Positions 46,497 through 51,856 of a stretch of 51,856 nt of DNA are shown piece after piece; positions within the stretch are counted from its first letter, which is position 1, and each line of letters starts with the position of its first letter. The notes below the pieces were generated by a model. That model saw nothing but the letters and a program-made list of their open reading frames with translations. It was not told where the DNA came from and made no database searches. Made by a program: the position numbers and the translations under genes. Source of the stretch: Candidatus Bathyanammoxibius amoris (lineage in GTDB: Bacteria; Planctomycetota; Brocadiia; Brocadiales; Bathyanammoxibiaceae); the NCBI GenBank assembly GCA_024451685.1, contig JAMXCW010000014.1, positions 4,357-56,212 of the forward strand, written 5' to 3'.

Positions 46497-46956
46497 TTTC
46501 CGGGTCTCAACACCTTACAGGATTATTAGGTATACGAATCAGGGCCTTCGACTCAAGTTCCAGTCCGGCCCCACATAACCGCTAACGGGAATGAAACGAT
46601 ATGCCCCGCCGCCCTTCCCTCACCAGGCTTTTTGGGAATAACACACGCACTCCCTTAGAAAGAAATAACAGAAGGGATTTTAAAAATCAAACGGAAATTT
46701 AGTGCCTGTAAAAAACGGCTGGACCGGCTGGATTAAAAGTGCATGAATGTCGTTGTATTTTCCGGCCTTGAGATTATAAAAATAGACGTTATCATGGATA
46801 CATCCGCTGTTCTTTCCTCTTTTACCTTGACTCTAGTTTTCCGTATTACTACAATGTGCCGGAAGTCCCTCCAAAGGCGCCGCTGTGCGCATAAGGGTCT
46901 ATTTTGTATAGACTTATACTTTTCTGCCGGCAGGTAAGTTTCTGGGGGACATCTCT
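46497..46956. other. Intergenic region between ugd and the truncated epimerase
   Basis: 460 bp without a convincing gene; small open frames here have no family support. It contains the rightward promoter at 46827-46855. The rest shows no RNA gene or repeat I can recognise. Confidence 0.55.
46827..46855 (+). promoter_or_regulatory. Sigma70-type promoter before the epimerase remnant
   Basis: TTGACT at 46827-46832 and TACAAT at 46850-46855, 17 bp apart, about 100 bases upstream of the GTG start at 46957. Confidence 0.6.
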
Positions 46957-47292
46957 GTGGCAAGTTACTTGGTTACGGGCGGTGCCGGGGTTGTCGGCTC
47001 ACATATAGTTGAGACACTCTTGCAGAAAGGAGAGGATGTAAGGGTTGTTGACAGTTTTTCCACGGGGAATAGAGGGAATCTTGAGCCTTTTAACCACAAG
47101 TTCGAGCTTATCGAAGCAGATATCAAGGACGCGGCTTCCGTAAAAACGGCTGTCAGCGACATAGATTACGTCATACACGTGGCGGCCCAGGGTCGACTTG
47201 GAAAGCAATATTACCGGGATGTTCGCCGCTTTATCAGGTCCAATTTCTTTTCAAGGCAAAACACATCCCGCTTGCCCTCTATGATGATTTAA
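46957..47292 (+). pseudogene. Truncated NAD-dependent epimerase/dehydratase
   Basis: GTG at 46957 (GGGGGAC upstream) starts a normal short-chain epimerase N-terminus: YLVTGGAGVVGSHIVETLL (GGxGxxG NAD site), VRVVDSFSTGNR, and DIDYVIHVAAQ at the expected position near residue 67. After about residue 75 the homology stops, the frame ends at 111 residues and the substrate half (Tyr-x-x-x-Lys) is missing. It is a broken gene of the GalE/SDR type at the edge of the foreign region. An alternative is a local sequencing error, but no epimerase residues appear in the other frames. Confidence 0.8.
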
Positions 47293-47419
47293 ATTATACT
47301 GGCAAAATCTTTGGCGGTCCCTGTAAAATTCTAACGTTTCAAACCGCGCACCGTCCGCCTGAAGACACGGCGGTGTGAAAGTATGTTAAGCGTCATAAAA
47401 TAATATACGTTTCCTCAAT

Positions 47420-47470
47420 GCCCACGTGGCTCAACGGCAGAGCACGGCATTCGTAATGCTAACCGAAGGG
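47420..47470 (+). tRNA. 5' fragment of tRNA-Thr (CGT), incomplete
   Basis: The sequence matches the 5' two-thirds of a tRNA: acceptor strand GCCCACG at 47420-47426, D-arm GCTC/GAGC around loop AACGGCA (47429-47443), and anticodon arm CGGCA-TTCGTAA-TGCTA with anticodon CGT at 47452-47454 (Thr). One pair of that stem is mismatched. No T arm (GGTTCGAATCC-like) and no 3' acceptor strand follow, so the gene is truncated and not functional. It is a typical trace of an attachment site or of a rearrangement at the boundary with the phage-like region. Confidence 0.75.
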
Positions 47471-47761
47471 TATACGTAAGTGTGGGGTATACAGTGTATT
47501 CCGTTAAGTGTAAGGGTTTTAGGGTTGAATTAAGCAGTCTGTATTTCTTCAGCTTTTGAATGGTTTTGACGGTATTGTGGTAACAATTTGGGCACAATTT
47601 TTTGTCGTAAGTATAGAGGACAGTCTTGAGCAAATACCGGGCTGCTACAAGCACTTTTGCCTCGAATAAGGTGTCAAATATCTCTACGGTCAAGTGCCAA
47701 CAGGAAAGATAACCTTAACCCCTTAATTGTCTGAAGGATAACTAAATATACAAAATGTGGT

Positions 47762-47789
47762 TTGACATCTGGGTTTTTTGTGGTAAACT
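47762..47789 (+). promoter_or_regulatory. Sigma70-type promoter for the MerR-like gene
   Basis: TTGACA at 47762-47767 and TAAACT at 47784-47789, 16 bp apart. The palindromic motif at 47837-47850 lies about 40 bases downstream of the predicted start, before the ATG at 47938. Confidence 0.55.
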
Positions 47790-47836
47790 TCGTTAAATGT
47801 TTGGGTGGTGTCCGTTTGCATAATCATGAAAATGTG

Positions 47837-47850
47837 ACAAACGTTTGCGC
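47837..47850. promoter_or_regulatory. Palindromic operator-like motif, copy 1
   Basis: A 14-bp sequence ACAAACGTTTGCGC with the perfect core palindrome CAAACGTTTG at 47838-47847. Its exact reverse complement occurs at 51045-51058 in front of the excisionase-like gene. It lies between promoter and start of the MerR-like gene. A repressor or activator site is inferred. Confidence 0.65.
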
Positions 47851-47937
47851 GATTGGAACTCTGTTTGTTTAGCCAAATGTGACTTGGCTTTATTTTTTGC
47901 TAGTATTGTATTCGTACGAATATATCTCATAAGTCTA

Positions 47938-48597
47938 ATGGACACAACTACCAAGAAGCTAATTGCCAAGATGGAGGCGAAGGGTTACCGGCTTACAGAG
48001 GCGATGCTCAGCCAGTGGGCACGCAGAAAACTCCTCCCGCCTGCTACAAGGGTGGGTAAAGGGCGCGGGAAACCACCTCGTGCAGTATACCAGCCTCACA
48101 TCGTTGAGCGTATTGAAACGATCTGCCGGATGCGGAAAGAGGATAAGGGGCTTGTTGAAATCGAGAAGTACTTAATAAAAGAGCACTTAGGCAGGCTTCT
48201 ACTCTTCCTTGAGGAACACAGTTTACAAGACACAGAGACGTATAAACGCTTAAGAAAGTGGCAAGGGCTGCGTTGGGAGGCGTTGGGGCGCATCGCGGGC
48301 TTTGACAGCCGCCAGTCTCCAGATCGGACCGAGGCGGAAGATTATCATTTTATTTCAAAGACCTACAACGAAACTCCGGCACAAATCGGGAAAAGGGTTG
48401 TATTACTGGAATACGATACTGTTATGCGGGAGATGAACAATAATTTTATACGCAAGAACACTCTAAAGACGATTTTAGACGAGGTGCAACAACAGGATTT
48501 AACTAGAGAAGCCGTAGAGAAAGCCCGTAGGACATTAGAAAGAAAACATTCCGAACTAGAACAGAGATTAAGCGGAGTCCTGGCAAAGCTACATTAA
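47938..48597 (+). CDS. MerR-like helix-turn-helix protein, phage-type
   Basis: 219 residues from ATG at 47938; an upstream TTG at 47845 in the same frame overlaps the palindromic operator and is less likely. The N-terminus looks like a MerR/HTH-type DNA-binding domain: MEAKGYRLTEAMLSQWARRKLLPPATR, then a basic, proline-containing wing (RGKPPRAVYQPHIVERI). The C-terminal third is a predicted coiled coil (DEVQQQDLTREAVEKARRTLERKHSELEQRL). It is the first gene right of the junction, 20 bp before the zinc-motif gene. Probably a regulator; family assignment tentative. Confidence 0.7.
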   Translation: MDTTTKKLIAKMEAKGYRLTEAMLSQWARRKLLPPATRVGKGRGKPPRAVYQPHIVERIETICRMRKEDKGLVEIEKYLIKEHLGRLLLFLEEHSLQDTETYKRLRKWQGLRWEALGRIAGFDSRQSPDRTEAEDYHFISKTYNETPAQIGKRVVLLEYDTVMREMNNNFIRKNTLKTILDEVQQQDLTREAVEKARRTLERKHSELEQRLSGVLAKLH

Positions 48598-48616
48598 GAA
48601 CGGTGGGTGGTAGGAG

Positions 48617-50755
48617 TTGGGAAGTAAGAAGCGAAAGAAAAAACAGAGTACAGAAGAACTAATAGAAAGGCTGGTTGGCCATATCTTAGAGTTTTTTGTG
48701 GCAGTCGCGAAAGACCCACACCTAGGATTACCCGGCCTCGCCCCGTTCACAGCAACACGGCTTGTCAATAACTACATCGACGTGCCCCCGTCCGAAATGG
48801 CACAAGCCCTTGACCGACACGGGGGGCTTAACACCACCAAAGGCAAACCCCCGTCTATAAAGCCACACAAAACAGAATCCCTGGACAGGTTTCTTGTTTC
48901 CATGCTCAAGGCCATACTGTCATGGGAATACGCAAGGCAAAGCCCGGCCCTATTTGAAGACTATTACCTGCTTGTTCATACATACCAGTACAACACTAAA
49001 TCCCCGTCCAGTGAACAGTACAGGTTTCTTCGGTCCGTGTATACCAACGAAAACGTTCTGAGACTGTGGCACCTCCGAACTTTTGGGGGTGCATACATTC
49101 AAACCTTGTCACGCCTCAACAAGAGACACCACCACATTCTTGAAGAAAACGAAAGACTATTTAAAGATTTGGGGAGACGGATTGACCTTGCAATACATGA
49201 ATTAGAACAGGGGAAGCTTAAGGGCTACAAGTGGGACGGCACAGAAGAACTTATAACAGACGCTCTTAAAAACACACCGGAAAGCCGCGACTTCATGCTC
49301 AAATACGGTGTGTACCCCACCCCCCCCGATTTTAAGATGCCATTGGGTAGTTTGTTCCCCGTGTTTCAGGTAGAGAACGTAAACATTGAGGTAATGATGC
49401 GCACCTTGGATGTGTACGTTTTATGGAAAAAACGGGGCTTATTCCCCGAAGAGATAGCCCAGAAAATCTACCCCGACATACCCCAAAAAAACAGGCTCAA
49501 CCGTGTGCGTGAAGACCTTTGGCGCGGCATTAAGGAGGTTGAGCGCCGCGACATATCCAAGGCCGAACTTAAAGACATCCTCGAAGAGCCACCTTGTTTG
49601 CCATGCGACAACTGTGAAGAAATTGGCGGTTGTGAGATATATGCAGCCTCCCCCGGATGTATCGGTGTGGGCAAGCCTTTGCGTAGTACGGTAAGGAGGA
49701 CAACTTGCCGGATACATGAAAAGAGAATGGAATACTATTACCCTAAGAATGCTTGGGTTAAAGACAAAGGGTGGTATAGGTTTGGGAAAAAGTTTTGCGG
49801 GGTGCATCACGGACTATGGAAGAAACTCTCGGTAGGTAAAGAGGGCACCGACAAGGCGGGGGAACGATACCTTAAATGGGGGAGACTATCTTCCAGTGAC
49901 AGACATAGAGATCCACTGTCCATATTGTATGTAGGGCGTTATGGGTTTTACGATAAAGAAGGTTTAAAGGGGCGGGACGAAAGGTTGTATCAATTCTTTT
50001 TTGGTAAGCCTGAATTTTCAAGCAAGAAGGCAGCGTTGAAGTTTCTTAAGGTTGACAGCATTGACCCCAAGATTGCAGAGCAGAAAGTATACCTTTGGTG
50101 GCGGCGTATTAAGGGGGAACGTAAAACGCCTCGTAATACAGGCAAGAGGTATTGTGGCATCTGCATAACGCGCGAAGCACGAGAAGACGAATTAGTTTGT
50201 TCGCGTTGTTCTGAATATAAATGTTCTGGGTGTGGGGGCAAAGGTGCAGGGCGTTGTGGTTATAATACAATTTATACTTGTGACGGGTTATTGTCTCCTG
50301 TCTTCCCACAACAAGAGAAGCCAGAGCGGCTACTTAACCATGACATAGCCTGGCAAACGCTCCGGGCTTATCTTATCCTGGCAGAGCCGGAGGAGAAACA
50401 CACACCGCCGAAGCGAGGGTTGCGAGAGGTCTGCGAAATGTGCGTATCTCTCGTGTCAGAAACGTTTGTACGGCTAGAGCCTAAAACGTTATTTGTATGT
50501 AAGCTTTGTGTGTTTGGCGTCTTTAAGACCGACGACCTTTTTGAAGAACCCCGAGTAGCTAAGGCGTCCGAAGGGAAATTTAGGAAGCTTCCCAGCCGGA
50601 AAGATTGTGTTATGTGCGGCAAGCCAGTGAGAGGTGGGTATCGCCCCACCTGTTCAGCGACACACTGGAGAAAATATAAGGCGTGGGTGTGGGAACGGGA
50701 AAATATCAGGTGGTTTTATACGACGGTTTACGACGAAACGAACAAGGGGCGTTGA
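48617..50755 (+). CDS. Large multi-zinc-motif protein of unknown function
   Basis: 712 residues, TTG start with GGTGG and AGGAG upstream. The first ~320 residues are mostly helical with no motif I recognise; near 275-320 the segment VLWKKRGLFPEEIAQKI may be a helix-turn-helix. The rest is rich in Cys/His pairs: CLPCDNC plus CEIYAASPGC at about 327-347, CGICITREAREDELVC and CSRC, CSGC at 513-540, CEMC and CKLC at 606-635, and CVMC near 664. This suggests four zinc-ribbon-like modules. No nuclease, polymerase or helicase motif is seen. It lies between the MerR-like and the excisionase-like genes of the phage-like region. Function unknown; nucleic-acid binding is inferred. Confidence 0.72.
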   Translation: MGSKKRKKKQSTEELIERLVGHILEFFVAVAKDPHLGLPGLAPFTATRLVNNYIDVPPSEMAQALDRHGGLNTTKGKPPSIKPHKTESLDRFLVSMLKAILSWEYARQSPALFEDYYLLVHTYQYNTKSPSSEQYRFLRSVYTNENVLRLWHLRTFGGAYIQTLSRLNKRHHHILEENERLFKDLGRRIDLAIHELEQGKLKGYKWDGTEELITDALKNTPESRDFMLKYGVYPTPPDFKMPLGSLFPVFQVENVNIEVMMRTLDVYVLWKKRGLFPEEIAQKIYPDIPQKNRLNRVREDLWRGIKEVERRDISKAELKDILEEPPCLPCDNCEEIGGCEIYAASPGCIGVGKPLRSTVRRTTCRIHEKRMEYYYPKNAWVKDKGWYRFGKKFCGVHHGLWKKLSVGKEGTDKAGERYLKWGRLSSSDRHRDPLSILYVGRYGFYDKEGLKGRDERLYQFFFGKPEFSSKKAALKFLKVDSIDPKIAEQKVYLWWRRIKGERKTPRNTGKRYCGICITREAREDELVCSRCSEYKCSGCGGKGAGRCGYNTIYTCDGLLSPVFPQQEKPERLLNHDIAWQTLRAYLILAEPEEKHTPPKRGLREVCEMCVSLVSETFVRLEPKTLFVCKLCVFGVFKTDDLFEEPRVAKASEGKFRKLPSRKDCVMCGKPVRGGYRPTCSATHWRKYKAWVWERENIRWFYTTVYDETNKGR

Positions 50756-50840
50756 GAACTTTAAAAAAATTCTCTAGATAAGCCCTTTTGGTGATTGTCC
50801 TCCTGTCACACCAACCCGTTATACTTCCCCAGCTTATAAT

Positions 50841-50890
50841 AAATATCAGAGTTTTCAGACTACCCCTTAGTAGGGGAGGAGGTTTTTTCT
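50841..50890 (+). repeat. Duplicated hairpin element, copy 1
   Basis: This 50-bp unit begins AAATATCAG, continues with TTTCAGACTACCCC, forms the stem CCCC/GGGG around TTAGTA and ends in a T run (TTTTTT). The same arrangement recurs at 50993. It could end transcription of the zinc-protein gene. Confidence 0.7.
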
Positions 50891-50960
50891 TCCTTCCCAT
50901 CAGAGAAGTTTTTTTGAAAAACCCCCAGACACCCGCTTTTTACTTTGGCCGTGTTTACCC

Positions 50961-50991
50961 CCGTAACATTTAGCCAACATAGTTGTTACGG
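50961..50991. repeat. Perfect 8-bp inverted repeat
   Basis: CCGTAACA at 50961-50968 pairs with TGTTACGG at 50984-50991 around a 15-base loop. It directly precedes hairpin element copy 2. Operator or RNA-level role is unproven. Confidence 0.65.
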
Positions 50992-50992
50992 T

Positions 50993-51043
50993 AAATATCA
51001 GCCATTTCAGACTACCCCTGTATGTGGGAGGGGTGTGTTTTTC
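50993..51043 (+). repeat. Duplicated hairpin element, copy 2
   Basis: Like copy 1: AAATATCAG, TTTCAGACTACCCC, a stem ACCCCT/AGGGGT with a larger loop, then GTGTTTTTC. Sequence differs in the loop while the stem is kept, which argues for an RNA structure. It ends just before the palindromic motif. Confidence 0.7.
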
Positions 51044-51044
51044 T

Positions 51045-51058
51045 GCGCAAACGTTTGT
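51045..51058. promoter_or_regulatory. Palindromic operator-like motif, copy 2
   Basis: GCGCAAACGTTTGT, the exact reverse complement of the 47837-47850 copy, with core palindrome CAAACGTTTG at 51048-51057. It lies about 45 bases before the start of the HTH gene and probably overlaps its promoter. Confidence 0.65.
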
Positions 51059-51102
51059 TTATAAGGTTTTACTTCTATATCGTTTTATTACGGAGATACT
51101 CG

Positions 51103-51324
51103 ATGGAAGACACAACCGCGGCCCAAGAGCCGATTTTAACCATCGGTGAGGTTGCTAAAATGCTACATACAGACCCTTATCGTATTCGTTATCTACTTGT
51201 GCGTGGCCACTGTCCGGACGTCCAGCAACTCGCAAACAGGCGGGTCTTCAGTGCCAAAGATGTTTACCGTGTAAAGAAGGCGCTGGAAGACACAAACGGG
51301 ACGCGGCACGGGGAGGGGCGTTAG
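51103..51324 (+). CDS. Excisionase-like helix-turn-helix protein
   Basis: 73 residues from ATG at 51103, with GGAGA upstream; the frame is open further up but without support. TIGEVAKMLHTDPYRIRYLLVRGHCP is a MerR/excisionase-type winged HTH, followed by the wing RRVFSAKDVYRVKKAL. Proteins of this size act as excisionases or phage regulators. It is preceded by the palindromic motif and followed after three bases by the replication gene. Probably a regulator of the module; role inferred. Confidence 0.75.
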   Translation: MEDTTAAQEPILTIGEVAKMLHTDPYRIRYLLVRGHCPDVQQLANRRVFSAKDVYRVKKALEDTNGTRHGEGR

Positions 51325-51327
51325 TGG

Positions 51328-51856
51328 ATGGTGAAGAAAAAAGAACCGGGCGCGAACCCGCAGACGGAGAACGGATTTTTGCGGGTTGCGAATGAGTTGG
51401 CCGAAGCATTTTGTTTCGTGAATTTATACCCATACGAATCGCGGGTGTTGTGGTATGTCTTGCGGAAGACTTTTGGATGGAGCAAAAAAACTGACCGGAT
51501 TCCACTCTCGCAGTTCTCGAAAGGCGCTGGACTAGACAGGCGGTTAGTGCATCGGGCCTTAAAACAATTACGAGAGAAGGGGCTCATTGTCATCACTAAA
51601 GATGACAAGAACCACATAAGCTATGGGTTAGAAAAGGACTACACAAAATGGCGAGTGTCGTCTGCAAAGATGACTGTCATCGGTAAAGATGATGGGGTGT
51701 CATCTAAGAAGATGACGGACCTGTCATCTCCAAAGACACCCTCAATAGACAATATATCAAAAGACACTGTATCAAAAGACATATTGTCCGGCAAGCCAGA
51801 CAGCGTGTCCCTCGAGATAATTGACTACCTAAACAAAAAGTTAGACACCCACTATC
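51328..51856 (+). CDS. Phage replication protein O (partial, right edge)
   Basis: At least 176 residues, cut by the window end; ATG at 51328. The N-terminus is a phage replication O domain (winged helix): GFLRVANELAEAFCFVNLY, TFGWSKKTDRIPLSQFSKG, RRLVHRALKQLREKGLI. Then a Lys/Asp/Ser-rich linker, then the start of a second domain (SLEIIDYLNKKLDTHY) that resembles the conserved phage C-terminal domain of such proteins. The linker DNA carries the iterons and AT-rich tract reported separately. It should recruit a host or phage helicase to the origin, by analogy with lambda O. A loader or helicase gene would be expected to follow. Confidence 0.88.
   Translation, partial: MVKKKEPGANPQTENGFLRVANELAEAFCFVNLYPYESRVLWYVLRKTFGWSKKTDRIPLSQFSKGAGLDRRLVHRALKQLREKGLIVITKDDKNHISYGLEKDYTKWRVSSAKMTVIGKDDGVSSKKMTDLSSPKTPSIDNISKDTVSKDILSGKPDSVSLEIIDYLNKKLDTHY
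51588..51740. repeat. Five 18-bp iterons (putative lambda-type origin)
   Basis: An interrupted palindrome GTCATC-N6-GATGAC recurs at 51589-51606 (perfect), 51657-51674 (GTCGTC...GATGAC), 51676-51693 (GTCATC...GATGAT), 51699-51716 (perfect) and 51723-51740 (right half diverged). The centre usually ends in AAA. The last four are spaced 19-24 bp, close to two helical turns. They lie inside the O gene and followed by AT-rich DNA, as in lambda. Confidence 0.85.
51741..51786. other. AT-rich tract with direct repeat (possible unwinding element)
   Basis: Directly right of the iterons the DNA is AT-rich and contains two copies of TATCAAAAGACA at 51755-51766 and 51770-51781, 15 bp apart. This is the position of the AT-rich unwinding region in lambda-type origins. 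The repeat also encodes SKDTVSKDI, so it could partly reflect protein sequence. Confidence 0.65.

Larger units (their letters stand above)
47293..47937. other. Junction region, no complete gene
   Basis: 645 bp between the epimerase remnant and the first phage-like gene. It holds the tRNA-Thr fragment, a promoter and a palindromic motif described separately. An open frame without start codon (about 47180-47380, third frame) has no family support. Confidence 0.55.
50756..51102. other. Regulatory intergenic region of the phage-like module
   Basis: 347 bp without a gene. It contains the two related hairpin elements, the perfect 8-bp inverted repeat and the second copy of the palindromic motif described separately. 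A weaker inverted repeat TTGGTG/CACCAA lies near 50788-50814. Confidence 0.65.

Noticed and set aside
46743-46937. Plus-strand 64-codon open frame before the epimerase remnant
   Set aside because: No ribosome binding site and no similarity that I can see; it covers the promoter region of the next gene.
47180-47380. Long open frame without start codon overlapping and following the epimerase remnant
   Set aside because: No start, no family match. I treated it as a byproduct of the broken region, although part of it could be another gene fragment.
47415-47693. Minus-strand 92-codon open frame with one CxxC pair in the junction region
   Set aside because: The start would be TTG without a ribosome binding site, and its last part is the reverse complement of the tRNA fragment, so it is probably chance.
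50460-50469. A third AAACGTTTG match inside the zinc-protein gene
   Set aside because: It lies in coding DNA and matches only the central nine bases, so it is likely chance.
48617-50755. Possibility that the Cys-rich protein is a CRISPR or restriction component
   Set aside because: No CRISPR repeats, no nuclease or methyltransferase motif and no restriction partner gene in the window.

Overview
The window looks like chromosomal DNA of a Gram-negative, probably anaerobic bacterium, joined on its right to a phage-like element. The lineage is inferred, not proven. A DUF4159 protein beside a large VWA/glutamine-amidotransferase-like membrane protein, a candidate Re-type citrate synthase next to succinyl-CoA synthetase and a four-subunit 2-oxoacid:ferredoxin oxidoreductase, and heme-binding Tll0287-like proteins together suggest a Planctomycetota relative, possibly near the anammox order Brocadiales. 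Lipoproteins with lipoboxes and OmpA-like and S49-type envelope proteins fit a diderm cell.

Layout. 1-17.3 kb is almost all minus strand: rpsA (cut by the left edge; its tail carries a 102-bp tandem repeat), plsC, cmk, the VWA/DUF4159 pair, a tandem HD-GYP protein, a PLD-like nuclease coupled to mtaB, nadE, an EF-G paralogue, a his segment (hisA, a small exported protein, hisH) headed by an OmpA-like lipoprotein, and a prepilin peptidase. 17.7-20.2 kb (plus) has an RCK-DHH protein and a polysaccharide deacetylase, converging on sppA. 21.4-34.7 kb (plus) is the metabolic core: candidate Re-citrate synthase, sucC, two Tll0287-like heme proteins, sucD, korD-A-B, a GNAT-KorC fusion, fumarase alpha, a transaldolase-family protein, fumarase beta, apgM, pyrB and pyrI. 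The first part starts behind a good sigma70 promoter. These genes give a citrate-to-oxoglutarate-to-succinyl-CoA-to-fumarate carbon route that could run oxidatively or reductively through ferredoxin. 35-46.5 kb holds a PHP phosphoesterase and TPR lipoprotein, then minus-strand ruvX, a HAD-polyprenol kinase fusion, speE/speD, a PfkB kinase, gltX, an Nramp-like transporter, small envelope proteins and ugd.

About 46.9-47.5 kb is a junction: a truncated epimerase gene and the 5' two-thirds of a tRNA-Thr(CGT) gene. Everything to the right looks foreign, by eye more AT-rich, with unfamiliar proteins: a MerR-like DNA-binding protein, a 712-residue multi-zinc-motif protein of unknown function, a short excisionase-like HTH protein, and a phage replication protein O cut by the right edge. 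Inside the O gene are five 18-bp interrupted-palindrome iterons followed by an AT-rich tract with a direct repeat, the layout of a lambda-type replication origin. Two identical 14-bp palindromic motifs in opposite orientation precede the MerR-like and excisionase-like genes, and a duplicated 50-bp hairpin element lies between the zinc protein and the HTH gene. This right-hand module is the most novel part of the window.
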